From Amycolatopsis sp. FDAARGOS 1241 (GTDB taxonomy: Bacteria; Actinomycetota; Actinomycetes; Mycobacteriales; Pseudonocardiaceae), in assembly GCF_016889705.1 (NCBI RefSeq), contig NZ_CP069526.1:4774001-4838000 (forward strand): DNA of 64,000 bases, given 5' to 3'. Within the stretch, counting starts at the first letter, position 1, and each line of letters opens with the position of its first letter. The position numbers and the translations under genes were made by a program. Under the pieces are notes generated by a model. That model saw only the letters and a program-made list of their open reading frames with translations, did not search any database and was not told the DNA's origin. This document shows, piece after piece, positions 1-8,262 of this stretch.

Positions 1-1341
1 TCGCACGGCGCGGAACTGCGCTCCGGCGAGCTCAACCCGCGCACGTACCTGGAAGAGACGCTGACCCGCATCGCCGAACTCGACGGCGTGGTGGGCGCGT
101 TCGTCGTCGTCAACCGAGAGGGCGCCCGGCGCGCCGCCGACGAGTCGGCGAAGCGCTGGGCCGATGGGCGGCCGCTGTCGCCGATCGACGGCATGCCGGT
201 CGCGATCAAAGACATCATCGAGACCGCCGACATGCCGACGGGTCAGGGTTCGCCGCTGTGGGAGGGCACCGAGGGGAAACGCGATTCCGCGAGCGTGCAC
301 GCGTTGCGCGAGGCCGGCGCGATCATCCTCGGCAAGACCACCACGACCGAATTCGCCTCGAAGCACCCGTGGCACGAGACCACGAATCCGCATGACCCGA
401 AGCGCACGCCGGGCGGCTCGTCCAGCGGCACCGCGGCAGCGGTCGGCGCCGGCATGGTGCCGGCGGGCCTCGGCACCCAGCTGATCGGCTCGATCCTGCG
501 TCCGTCGAGTTTCTGCGGCGCGGTGGGCTTCAAGCCGACTGTCGGCGCCATCAACCGGAGCGGTTCGCACGACCACTTCAGCCAGAGCTGCCAGGGCTCG
601 ATCGGCGCGACGCTGGCCGACACCTGGGCGGTGCTGCGCGCCATCGCCGACCGCGCCGGCGGCGATCCGGGCTACGGGGGCCTGGCCGGCGAGGTGGACT
701 TCACCCAGCGCACCAAACCGGTGAAGCTGGCGGTCCTCGAGACCGGCGGGTGGAGCGCGACGACCGAAGGCGCCCGGCGGGCGTTCGCCTCGCTGAAGCA
801 CCGGCTCCAGGAACAGGGCGTCGAGGTCGTGGGCCGGGCGGACGACGACCGGATCGAGACCGTCGAGCAGGCGGTCGCCGAGGCGCTGCCGCTGACCACG
901 GCGATCGTCGCCTGGGAAGGTCGCTGGCCCCTCAACACCTATGCCGACCTGGACGCGAGCAAGCTCAGCCTCGACGCACGCGACCGGCTGAAGACCGCCG
1001 AGGCGATGACGCAGCAGGAATTCCGCGAGCTGCTGAACCAGCGCACCGCGGTGCGCGCGACCTACGAAGAGGCCGCGGCGAACTACGACGCGATGGTCAC
1101 CCTCGGCGCCTGCGGTGCCGCGCCGGTCGGCCTCGGTTCGACCGGCAACGTCGCGATGAACGTGACCGCGTCACTGCTCGGCTGTCCCGCCCTGACCCTG
1201 CCCGCGCTGGCCGACGAAGGCCTGCCGCTCGGCCTGCAGCTCCTCGGACGCACCGACCGCGATGCGGCGCTGTTCGACGTCGCGAACTGGGTTGCGGGCG
1301 AGGCGCTGGGCCGTCCCGACCTGGTGGGCCGGGTGGCGTGA
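1..1341 (+). CDS. Amidase (amidase signature family), 5' end outside window
   Basis: The frame is open from base 1, so the start lies upstream and only the C-terminal ~446 residues are seen. The visible part carries the amidase-signature fold: a catalytic lysine in the VAIKDII segment, the Gly/Ser-rich loop GGSSSGTAAAV, and the segment GSILRPSSFCGAVGFKPT that contains the nucleophilic serine of the Ser-cisSer-Lys triad. The family hydrolyses amide bonds of small carboxamides or amides in the cytoplasm. The usual GTDTGGS core reads GTQLIGS here, which may affect substrate choice. The substrate is unknown. It is codirectional with nothing else in view and converges on the arsenic cassette. Confidence 0.9.
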   Translation, partial: SHGAELRSGELNPRTYLEETLTRIAELDGVVGAFVVVNREGARRAADESAKRWADGRPLSPIDGMPVAIKDIIETADMPTGQGSPLWEGTEGKRDSASVHALREAGAIILGKTTTTEFASKHPWHETTNPHDPKRTPGGSSSGTAAAVGAGMVPAGLGTQLIGSILRPSSFCGAVGFKPTVGAINRSGSHDHFSQSCQGSIGATLADTWAVLRAIADRAGGDPGYGGLAGEVDFTQRTKPVKLAVLETGGWSATTEGARRAFASLKHRLQEQGVEVVGRADDDRIETVEQAVAEALPLTTAIVAWEGRWPLNTYADLDASKLSLDARDRLKTAEAMTQQEFRELLNQRTAVRATYEEAAANYDAMVTLGACGAAPVGLGSTGNVAMNVTASLLGCPALTLPALADEGLPLGLQLLGRTDRDAALFDVANWVAGEALGRPDLVGRVA

Positions 1342-1348
1342 CCACGCC

Positions 1349-1834
1349 TCATTCTCCACTTGTGGAGGACGACTGCCGGTCGTGGCCGGCTGACTGGGCC
1401 GGCTGGACTCGTCCGGCCGGCCCGGTCAGGGGCTGGCCGATCTTGTGGATGAGGTCGCGTACCCGCTGGTGGATCTCGTCGCGGATGGGGGCGGATGTCG
1501 GCGAGGGTTTTGCCCGCGGGGTCGTCGAGGTGCCAGTCGAGGTAGGTCCTGCCGGGGAAGACGGGGCAGGTGTCGCCACACCCCATGGTGATGACGACGT
1601 CGGCAGCCTGCACGGCGCCGGTGGTCAAACCCTTCGGGGTTTCGGCAGAGAGGTCGATGCCGGCTTCGGCCATGCCTCGACGACGGCGGGGTTGAGCGCG
1701 TCGGCGGGTTCGGACCCGGCGGAGCGGACCTCGACGCGGTCCCCGGCGAGGTGGGTAAGGAACGCGGCGGCCATCTGGGAGCGGCCCGCGTTCTGCACGC
1801 AGACGAACAACACCGACGGGCGCGAGGTCGTCAT
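1349..1834 (-). pseudogene. arsC: ArsC-type arsenate reductase, two frameshifts
   Basis: The N-terminal 50 residues match the low-molecular-weight phosphatase-like arsenate reductases, with the catalytic CX5R loop as C12-VQNAG-R18. The reading frame changes near 1674 (one base missing after VVEA) and again at the G5 run 1487-1491 (one base too many), after which the C-terminal helix RDEIHQRVRDLIHKIG is recovered. The two shifts cancel, so the full ~160-residue protein is encoded but split over three frames. Its ATG overlaps the stop of the MIP gene (ATGA), so translation was coupled. In actinomycetes such enzymes reduce arsenate with mycothiol or thioredoxin. Either a recent pseudogene or a sequencing artefact. 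Confidence 0.75.
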
Positions 1835-2538
1835 GGGCTGCTCTCCCGGAGGGTGCCGGCGCGGGCGGCGCCGAACAGGACGGTGACGAGCCCGAGGCCG
1901 ACGGCGGCGCCGACGACCTGGGCAACGATGAACGGGACCACGGAGGCCGGGGCGATCCCGGCGAAGGCTTCGGTGAACGCGCGTCCGATGGTCACGGCCG
2001 GGTTCGCGAACGAGGTGGACGAGGTGAACCAGTAGGCGGAGCCGATGAAGGAAGCGATCGCCACGGGCGCGTGCCGCTCGCGTCCGGTGCGCCCGAGGCC
2101 GAAGATCAGGAGGAGCAGCCCGGCCGTCGCGACCACCTCACCCAGCCACAGGTGCCCGCCGAAGCGGTCGTGCTCCGACCACTCCACCGGCGGTCGGCCG
2201 AACGTCGCGTTCGCCAGGACGGCGCCACCGACCGCCCCCGCGAGCTGCGCCGGCACGTACCCGGCGACCGCACGCAGGGTCAAACCCCCGCGGTATGGCG
2301 CCCCGTGTACCAGGCGGCGAGGGAGACCAGCGGGTTGAAGTGCGCGCCCGAGACCGGTCCGAGCAGCGCGATCGGCACTCCGAGGCCGAAGACGGTGGCC
2401 AGCGAGTTCGCCAGCAGCTGCACGCCGACCTCGGGCCGACAGGGCGACCGCCTGGATCCCCGAGCCGACCACCACGGCCACCAGCGCCGCCGTGCCCACA
2501 GCCTCGGCGGCAGCGCGGCGGGCGAGCGAGGTGTTCAC
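1831..2538 (-). pseudogene. MIP/aquaglyceroporin-type channel of the ars cassette, two frameshifts
   Basis: Joined over frames the product is a ~235-residue six-helix major intrinsic protein. The second NPA box is intact in frame (SFANPAV). The first (HFNPLVSLAAWYTG) is readable only in a shifted frame between a GGG run at 2433-2435 (one extra base) and a C5 run at 2285-2289 (one base short). As with arsC the shifts compensate. The GTG start at 2538 overlaps the arsR stop by four bases. MIP channels in ars operons let arsenite leave the cell down its gradient after ArsC reduction, replacing ArsB/Acr3, and no other arsenite exporter is visible here. Start and end overlaps support a single operon arsR-mip-arsC. 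Confidence 0.75.
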
Positions 2539-2894
2539 GCTCCGGCTCGCTGCGGGGTCCGCAGCACGGCCGCGAGACGCTCCATTGTGGACGGAAGCGC
2601 CGAGTAGTACACCCAGGTGCCGCGCCGTTCGCAGTCGATCAAACCGGCCTGCCGCAACAGCTTCAGGTGATGCGAGATCGTCGGCTGGGCCAGGTCGAAG
2701 GCCGGCGTCAGCTCGCACACGCACGTCTCGCCACCCTCGCGCGAGGCGATCATCGACAGCAGCCGCAGCCGCACCGGGTCCCCGAGCGCCTTGAACACCT
2801 TCGCCAGCTCGGCGGCATCGGCCTCGCCCAGCGGCGCCGAGGCCAGCCCCGCGCAGCAGGCGGCGGGCTGGTCGACCAGCTCTTGCATCGACAT
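2535..2894 (-). CDS. arsR: ArsR/SmtB-family arsenite-responsive repressor
   Basis: A 119-residue winged-helix repressor. The metalloid-binding pair is visible at the DNA-binding helix as C58-V-C60 (ETCVCEL), with an extra C13-C14 near the N-terminus that may be a further ligand. The recognition helix is DLAQPTISHHLKLLRQAGL. ArsR dimers leave DNA when As(III) binds, derepressing the operon. I chose ATG 2894 because an upstream extension would read into the divergent promoter. A second in-frame Met two codons later is possible. It is the first gene of arsR-mip-arsC and faces arsM, so one repressor probably controls both directions. Confidence 0.92.
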   Translation of the reverse strand: MSMQELVDQPAACCAGLASAPLGEADAAELAKVFKALGDPVRLRLLSMIASREGGETCVCELTPAFDLAQPTISHHLKLLRQAGLIDCERRGTWVYYSALPSTMERLAAVLRTPQRAGA

Positions 2895-2997
2895 GCTTCT
2901 ATCTTGACGTTTGTCGATCCAGGGCGCAAGGTGGCATCCACGACCATCGATACAAGTTGCTGGAATGTCCCGGTCGGGACCGGTGAGGAGAGGCGTG
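2895..2997. promoter_or_regulatory. Divergent arsR/arsM control region
   Basis: This 103-base gap separates two divergent starts and must hold both promoters. An imperfect dyad (ATCTTGAC and GTCGAT in opposite sense, about 2900-2918) is the best ArsR operator candidate, but it is weak. TTGACG inside it could serve as a -35 box for arsM. A purine-rich GAGGAGAGG precedes arsM. Confidence 0.4.
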
Positions 2998-3867
2998 ATG
3001 AACGAGCCGAACACCAACCTGCGTGAGACGGTGCGGCAGCGCTATGCGGCGGCCGCCGTCAAGGTCACCGAAGGCGGCGCCGCGTGTTGCGCGCCGGAGC
3101 CGCTCGAGGTGGACGAGAACTTCGGCGCCACCCTCTACGCCGCCGACGAGCGCGACGCCCTGCCGCCCGAGGCCGTAGCGGCGTCGCTGGGCTGCGGGAA
3201 CCCGACCGTCGTGGCCGATCTGCGCCCCGGGGACCGGGTGCTGGACCTTGGGTCCGGTGGTGGCATCGACGTCCTGCTCTCCGCGCGCCGGGTCGGTCCG
3301 GCCGGTAAGGCGTACGGGCTGGACATGACCGAGGAGATGCTCGCCCTGGCCGACGCGAACGCCGCCAAGGCCGGCGCGACGAACGTCGAATTCCTCAAGG
3401 GCACCATCGAAGCCATCCCGTTGCCCGCGAACACGATCGACGTGGTGATCTCCAACTGCGTGATCAACCTGTCCACCGACAAGCCCGCTGTGTTCGCCGA
3501 AACCTTCCGCGTCCTCAAGCCCGGCGGGCGCCTCGGCGTCTCCGACGTCGTCGCCGACGACCACCTGTCCCCCGCCCAACGCGCCGAACGCGGCGACTAC
3601 GTCGGCTGCATCGCCGGCGCCCTGTCCTTCAGCGAGTACCGGACCGGCCTCGAAGCGGTCGGCTTCACCGACGTCGAGATCACCCCGACCCACCCCGTCG
3701 CGGACGGCATGCACTCCGCCATCGTGCGCGCGGTCAAGTCGGCCGCCGAGCTACCCTTGACCACGGCCGCAACCTCCTGCTGCGGTGTCACCGGCTGCTG
3801 CTCCCCCACCGACCCCGTCACCACCGCCCACGCCAAGCCCGACGCGGGCTGCAGCTGCCGGCACTAG
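2998..3867 (+). CDS. arsM: Arsenite S-adenosylmethionine methyltransferase
   Basis: A 289-residue cytoplasmic SAM methyltransferase that converts As(III) to methylated, volatile species. The SAM loop is VLDLGSGGGIDVLLSA. The cysteine set expected of ArsM is present: C30/C31 near the N-terminus, C154 in SNCVINL and C204 in YVGCIAGAL. The C-terminus adds a cysteine-rich tail (SCCGVTGCC and GCSC) that could help collect arsenic or bind another metal. ATG 2998 follows GAGGAG; the open frame extends upstream, but only into the promoter. Divergent from arsR. Confidence 0.95.
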   Translation: MNEPNTNLRETVRQRYAAAAVKVTEGGAACCAPEPLEVDENFGATLYAADERDALPPEAVAASLGCGNPTVVADLRPGDRVLDLGSGGGIDVLLSARRVGPAGKAYGLDMTEEMLALADANAAKAGATNVEFLKGTIEAIPLPANTIDVVISNCVINLSTDKPAVFAETFRVLKPGGRLGVSDVVADDHLSPAQRAERGDYVGCIAGALSFSEYRTGLEAVGFTDVEITPTHPVADGMHSAIVRAVKSAAELPLTTAATSCCGVTGCCSPTDPVTTAHAKPDAGCSCRH

Positions 3868-3959
3868 ATTTCAGCGCGTGCGGTTCACTGATCGGCGTCG
3901 TCGCATTGACGTCCGCCGATGAGCATCAGCGGCCCGTCGGGATGAGCACAAAATCCACA

Positions 3960-4215
3960 ATGGACGGACATCAGAGGCTCGCCGGTATCACGGCACTTGC
4001 CACGGGCGGCCAGGTCACCCTGACCTGCACCACCAAGCGCCACGATGCCGGCTTGGGGCGCCGACTTCGACGGCATGCTCGGCAACGGCACCACCATCGA
4101 CAGCCTCGCGCCGGCGCCCGTCTTGTCGCCCGACGACTCCGGCCCCCTCACCGGCGTCACGTCGATCGCCGCCGGGCGGTGGCACAGCCTCGCGATCGGG
4201 CGGGTTCCTGACCAC
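3960..4215 (+). pseudogene. RCC1-repeat protein remnant
   Basis: Two reading frames together spell an RCC1 (regulator of chromosome condensation) blade. LAGITALATGG is in one frame, and WGADFDGMLGNGTT followed by LTGVTSIAAGRWHSLAI is in another, with the piece between them out of frame. There is no start, no signal peptide and only about one and a half repeats, whereas functional bacterial RCC1 proteins have five to seven. It looks like a leftover of a larger gene, lying between arsM and the monooxygenase operon. Confidence 0.55.
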
Positions 4216-4257
4216 TCGCGCCCCCGAAGTCCAGCGGCCGCTTTCCTCACTTCGACT

Positions 4258-5616
4258 TCAGCCGGTCAGTGAGTTCGCCGGCCGGGTGAGCCCGAGGTTT
4301 TCCCGGAGAGTCCCGCCGGAATACGAGGCGCGGCAGACGCCGCGCTTGCGCAGCTCGGGCACCGCCAGGCGGACGAAGTCTTCGAACGCGCCGGGCAGGT
4401 GGGTGGCCGCGACGACGAAACCGTCGCAGGAGCGCGATTCGAACCAGTCCTGCATCTGCTCGGCCACCTGCTCGCCGGTGCCCACGAAGCGGGGGCCCTG
4501 CAGCAGGGTGGCGCGCTGGCCGGCCAGCGTCCGGAGGGTGAGCGGCCGATCGCCGAGCTGCCGCTTGACGCTTTGGACCAGACCGCGGATGCCGGACACC
4601 GAGTCGATCAGCTCGTCGGTGATGACGTCGTCGAGGGAGTGGCCCGAGAAATCGTAGTTCATCAGCTCCGACAGCAGGGTGAGCGACGCCATCGGATCCA
4701 CGAGCTGCTCGAGGAACATCGCCTCCTTCTCCTTGGCGATCGTTTCGGTCTCGCCGATGACCGTGTACACCATCGGCAACAAGCGCACCTTGTCGGCGTC
4801 GCGGCCCGCGGCGGTGATGAGTTCCTTTTGCTCGCGGTAGTGATCGATCGCGCGCGCACGATCGGGATCCGCGGTGAAGATCAGGTCGGCCCACCGTGCG
4901 GCGAACTGCCTGCCGCGCGCGGACTGCCCCGCCTGGATGATCGGCGGCCGCCCCTGCGGCGGACGGGGCACCGTCAGCGGGCCTCGGACGGAGAAATAGC
5001 GCCCGCGGTGGCGGAGTTCGCGCACCTTGTCCGGGTCGGCGTAGAAGCCCGCGGCGCGGTCACCGACGATCGCGTCGTCCTCCCACGTGTCCCAGAGCTT
5101 GGCGACGACCTCGATGAACTCCTCGGCCCTGTCGTAACGCTCGTCGTGCCCGAGGTGCTCTTCGATCCCGTAGTTCCGTGCCTCCGCGTCGTTGACCGAC
5201 GTGACCACGTTCCACGCGGCGCGGCCACCGCTGAGGTGGTCGAGCGTCGCGAAGGCCCGCGCGACATGGAAGGGCTGGTAGTAGGTGGTCGAGTAGGTCG
5301 CGCCCAACCCCAGGTGCGAGGTCGCTGCCGCGGCCGCGCCGAGCACCGCAGTGAGGTCCATTTTGATCGGACGCGCACCGTGGCGCACCGCCTCGGCCGG
5401 AGAATTCCCGTAGATCGACGGGATGGCCAGCCGGTCGTCGAAGAACATCAGGTCGAAGGTGCCTTCTTCGAGCACGCGTGCCACGCGCTGGTAGTACCGC
5501 AGATCGAGGTAATCCGGCGCGGCGCTCGGGTACCGCCATGAACCCGAGTAGACGGTCACATTGGACGCCTGCATGAACCCGACCAGAGCCATCTGGTCGG
5601 CACGTTTCGCGGACAT
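4258..5616 (-). CDS. NtaA/SnaA/DszA-family FMNH2-dependent monooxygenase
   Basis: A 452-residue TIM-barrel bacterial-luciferase-like flavin monooxygenase. The family cleaves C-N, C-S or similar bonds in nitrilotriacetate, EDTA, dibenzothiophene sulfone and pristinamycin precursors, using FMNH2 supplied by a separate reductase. Family landmarks include MFFDDRLAI near residue 60, the STTYYQPFHVAR strand, GGRAAWNVVTS and the QAGQSARGRQFAAR segment. Its flavin reductase is 30 bases upstream, so the two-component system is complete. It is the last gene of the LacI-headed operon. The substrate cannot be read from sequence. The CoA-transferase and CitE-like lyase beside it suggest the cleavage product is a short carboxylic acid. 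Confidence 0.88.
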   Translation of the reverse strand: MSAKRADQMALVGFMQASNVTVYSGSWRYPSAAPDYLDLRYYQRVARVLEEGTFDLMFFDDRLAIPSIYGNSPAEAVRHGARPIKMDLTAVLGAAAAATSHLGLGATYSTTYYQPFHVARAFATLDHLSGGRAAWNVVTSVNDAEARNYGIEEHLGHDERYDRAEEFIEVVAKLWDTWEDDAIVGDRAAGFYADPDKVRELRHRGRYFSVRGPLTVPRPPQGRPPIIQAGQSARGRQFAARWADLIFTADPDRARAIDHYREQKELITAAGRDADKVRLLPMVYTVIGETETIAKEKEAMFLEQLVDPMASLTLLSELMNYDFSGHSLDDVITDELIDSVSGIRGLVQSVKRQLGDRPLTLRTLAGQRATLLQGPRFVGTGEQVAEQMQDWFESRSCDGFVVAATHLPGAFEDFVRLAVPELRKRGVCRASYSGGTLRENLGLTRPANSLTG

Positions 5617-5646
5617 CGCCGCTCCCTTCGAAAGAGTCAGTGGGCG

Positions 5647-6138
5647 TCAGTCGAACTCGTGGAACGCGCGGCGGTAGTAGATGGACGGTGCCTGCGGCCA
5701 GACCCGGGTGCGCTCCACCCGGCCGATCAGGATCGTGTGATCGCCACCGTCGGGTCTCGCGTGCACCACGCAGTCGAGCGCGACGCTCGCCTCCGCCAGC
5801 ACAGGCAGGCCGTTGGCGTCGGCCGCGAACCCGGCACCGGCGAACTTGTCCACGCCGCGGGTGGCGAACCGCACGGCGAGCGGGACCTGGCCGGCGTGCA
5901 GCACGTGGATGACCCACCGCCGGGCCGTCGTGAACACGGGCCAGCACTGAGCGCTCTTGTTCACGCACGTCAGCACCAATGGCGGGGCCATCGACACCGA
6001 ACAGAACGAGGACGCCGTGAAACCCCACCACTTCCCGTCGTCGTCGGTGGTCGTCACGACCGTCACCCCGCTGGGGAACGAAGCCATCGCCTCGCGGAAC
6101 AGATCCGCGTCCTGATCTTCCCGGACGGCACTGGACAT
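5647..6138 (-). CDS. Flavin reductase (NtaB/HpaC-like)
   Basis: A 163-residue single-domain flavin reductase-like protein that reduces free FMN or FAD with NAD(P)H and hands it to the partner monooxygenase. The FMN-binding fold is seen in FPSGVTVVTT, GFTASSFCSVSMAPPLVL, and a C-terminal DHTILIGRVE segment that carries the conserved His-Thr region. ATG 6138 has GAGGAAG seven bases upstream. The open frame continues upstream only into the lyase gene. It lies 10 bases after the CitE-like gene and 30 before the monooxygenase. Confidence 0.9.
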   Translation of the reverse strand: MSSAVREDQDADLFREAMASFPSGVTVVTTTDDDGKWWGFTASSFCSVSMAPPLVLTCVNKSAQCWPVFTTARRWVIHVLHAGQVPLAVRFATRGVDKFAGAGFAADANGLPVLAEASVALDCVVHARPDGGDHTILIGRVERTRVWPQAPSIYYRRAFHEFD

Positions 6139-6148
6139 CAGCACTTCC

Positions 6149-7060
6149 TCACAACCCGAGCAGGTCGGCGGTCTGCGCGATGGTCGCCGCGTGGCGCAGG
6201 TGCGCCGCGTCGACGAGCATGCCGTCAAGGCCGGCCGCTCCCCTGCCTTGCGCCTCGGCCTCGCGATACGCCGCCACCAGCCGGCGAGCGTGCTCGATTT
6301 CCTGCGGGGTCGGCGCGAACACGGTGTTGGCGATGTCCACTTGGGCGGGGTGGATGGCCCATTTCCCGATGTAGCCCATCGCGGCGGCACGCTCACACGC
6401 GGCGCGGTAGCCGTCGCTGTCGCGGTAGTTGGGGAACGGTGCGTCGATCGCGTCGATGCCGGCCGAGCGAGCGGCGACCACCACGCGCGCCCGCGCGTAG
6501 TGCCACATGTCGCCCGGATATTCGACGAACGGGTCGAAATTCGTGTCCACGCGGGCTCCCTGGGACGCCGAGAAGTCACCGGCGCCGAAGATCACCGCTT
6601 CGAGACGGTCACTCGCCCGCACGATCTCGCCGACGTTCTCCAGCCCTTCGGTTTCCTCGATGAGGACCTCCAGCCCGATCCGCTTGCCGAGCGCCAGGGT
6701 TTCCTCCAGCTGGGTCAGCAGCGTGTCCACCCACCACACGTCGCGTCCCCGGCGGACCTTCGGCACGATGATCACGTCGAGCGCGTCCCGCGCCTCGGTG
6801 ACGACCTCGATGACGTCGCCGTGCGCCCAGCGCGTGTCCACGCCGTTCATCCGGATCGCCCGGGTCGTGGTACCCCAGTCGAGCTCCCGCAGGGCACGGG
6901 CGGCTTTGCCGCGCGCCTTTTCCCGTTCGGCGGGGGCGCAGGCGTCCTCCAGATCGAGGAAAACCAGATCGGCGCCGGACGCCGCGGACTTCGGGAACAT
7001 CCAGTCGTTGCTGGCGGGCGTGGCGAGTTCGGACCGCCGCGGCCGGGCCACCCGTGCCAT
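6149..7060 (-). CDS. HpcH/HpaI (CitE-like) CoA-ester lyase
   Basis: A 303-residue member of the CitE/malyl-CoA lyase TIM-barrel family, which makes or breaks C-C bonds in beta-hydroxyacyl-CoA esters such as malyl-, citramalyl- or mesaconyl-CoA. Metal and substrate residues are recognisable: the FLDLEDACAP motif near residue 35, IRMNGVDT, the LIEETEGLENVGEI segment with its metal-binding glutamates, and KWAIHPAQVDIANTVFAP near the C-terminus. The start overlaps the CoA-transferase stop by one base (TGATG), so the pair is translationally coupled. It is longer than most single-domain HpcH aldolases and closer to the CitE/Mcl group. Substrate unknown. Confidence 0.85.
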   Translation of the reverse strand: MARVARPRRSELATPASNDWMFPKSAASGADLVFLDLEDACAPAEREKARGKAARALRELDWGTTTRAIRMNGVDTRWAHGDVIEVVTEARDALDVIIVPKVRRGRDVWWVDTLLTQLEETLALGKRIGLEVLIEETEGLENVGEIVRASDRLEAVIFGAGDFSASQGARVDTNFDPFVEYPGDMWHYARARVVVAARSAGIDAIDAPFPNYRDSDGYRAACERAAAMGYIGKWAIHPAQVDIANTVFAPTPQEIEHARRLVAAYREAEAQGRGAAGLDGMLVDAAHLRHAATIAQTADLLGL

Positions 7061-8262
7061 CAGATCACTCCTTTCGCGACCAGGCCGGCGATCTCCGCGT
7101 CGCCGAGACCGAGCCGTTCGCGGTAGACCTCGTCGTTGTGTTCCCCGATCCGCGGGCCGAGGTGATCGATCCTTCCCGGCGTCGCGGACAACCGCGGCAC
7201 CGGCGCCTGCACTCGCATCGCGCCCAGTTCGTCATCCGCGATCCGCGGATAGACGCCCCGGGCGATCAGGTGCTCGTCGGCCACGAGCTGTTCGGCGTTG
7301 TACACCGGGGCAGCGGCGACCTCGGCCTCCTCGAACACCCGCATCGCGTCGTCGAGCGTGCGGTCAGCCACCCAGTCCGCGACGACCTTGTCGATCTCCG
7401 CGGCGTTGCGGAGTCGTTGCTGCGCCTCGGCGAACCGGGGATCGACGGTCAGGTCGGCCCGGCCGACCGCGCGCAAGGCCCGCATCGCGACCGTCGGAGC
7501 GCTGCCCGACATCGCGAGCCAATGCCCGTCCTTGGTGCGGTAGACGTTGCGGGGAGCGCTGATGTCCCAGCGATTCCCGGTCCGCCCGGGCACCGTGCCG
7601 AGCTGGTCGTAGGTCAGCACCGGCTGTTCGATCAGTCGCGCCAGGGGCTCGACCAGGTTCACGTCGATCAACTGGCCGGGTCCATCGTGGACGTCACGGT
7701 GGTAGAGCGCCATCATCACCGCGTAGGTCGCGTTGAGCGCCGCCACCCCGTCGGCGAGCATGAACGCCGGCAGGGTCGGCGGGCCGTCCGGCTCGCCGGT
7801 CAGGTGGGCGAACCCGCTCATCGCCTCGCCGAGGGTGCCGAAGCCGGGCCGGTCGGTCTTGGGGCCGCCGGCCCCGAACCCGGTGACGTGCACCATGATC
7901 AGGCCCGGGTTGACGCTCGCCAGATTGGCGTGGTCCAGCTCCCAGCGGTTCAACGTGGACGGCCGCAGGTTGATGACCAGGACGTCCGCATCCGACACCA
8001 GCCGCCGCAGCAGGGCGCGACCCTCGTCGAGGCGAAGGTTCAGAGTGACGGATTTCTTGTTGCGTCCCAAGCTTTTCCACATCAGGCCGACGCCGTCCCG
8101 TTGTGCGCCCCACTGGCGCACCGGGTCGCCGGAGCCCGGCTGTTCGATCTTGATCACCTCGGCGCCGAATTCGCCGAGCCACGTCGCCACCAGCGGTCCT
8201 GCCGCCAGCGTGGCGGCGTCGATCACCGTCAGCCCCGTGAGCGGGCTCGTGTCAGCGGTCAT
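7060..8262 (-). CDS. Class III (CaiB/BaiF-type) CoA-transferase
   Basis: A 400-residue family III CoA-transferase that moves CoA from a donor such as succinyl-CoA to a carboxylic acid. Seen: VIDAATLAAGPLVATWLGEFGAE at the N-terminus, IKIEQPGSGDPVRQWG, and HVTGFGAGGPKTDRPGF with the aspartate expected to form the aspartyl-CoA intermediate. A GTG at 8268 is possible, but ATG 8262 has AAAGG at ideal spacing. It overlaps the MFS stop by 11 bases. With the CitE-like lyase it forms an activate-then-cleave module for a hydroxy or dicarboxylic acid. Confidence 0.9.
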   Translation of the reverse strand: MTADTSPLTGLTVIDAATLAAGPLVATWLGEFGAEVIKIEQPGSGDPVRQWGAQRDGVGLMWKSLGRNKKSVTLNLRLDEGRALLRRLVSDADVLVINLRPSTLNRWELDHANLASVNPGLIMVHVTGFGAGGPKTDRPGFGTLGEAMSGFAHLTGEPDGPPTLPAFMLADGVAALNATYAVMMALYHRDVHDGPGQLIDVNLVEPLARLIEQPVLTYDQLGTVPGRTGNRWDISAPRNVYRTKDGHWLAMSGSAPTVAMRALRAVGRADLTVDPRFAEAQQRLRNAAEIDKVVADWVADRTLDDAMRVFEEAEVAAAPVYNAEQLVADEHLIARGVYPRIADDELGAMRVQAPVPRLSATPGRIDHLGPRIGEHNDEVYRERLGLGDAEIAGLVAKGVI

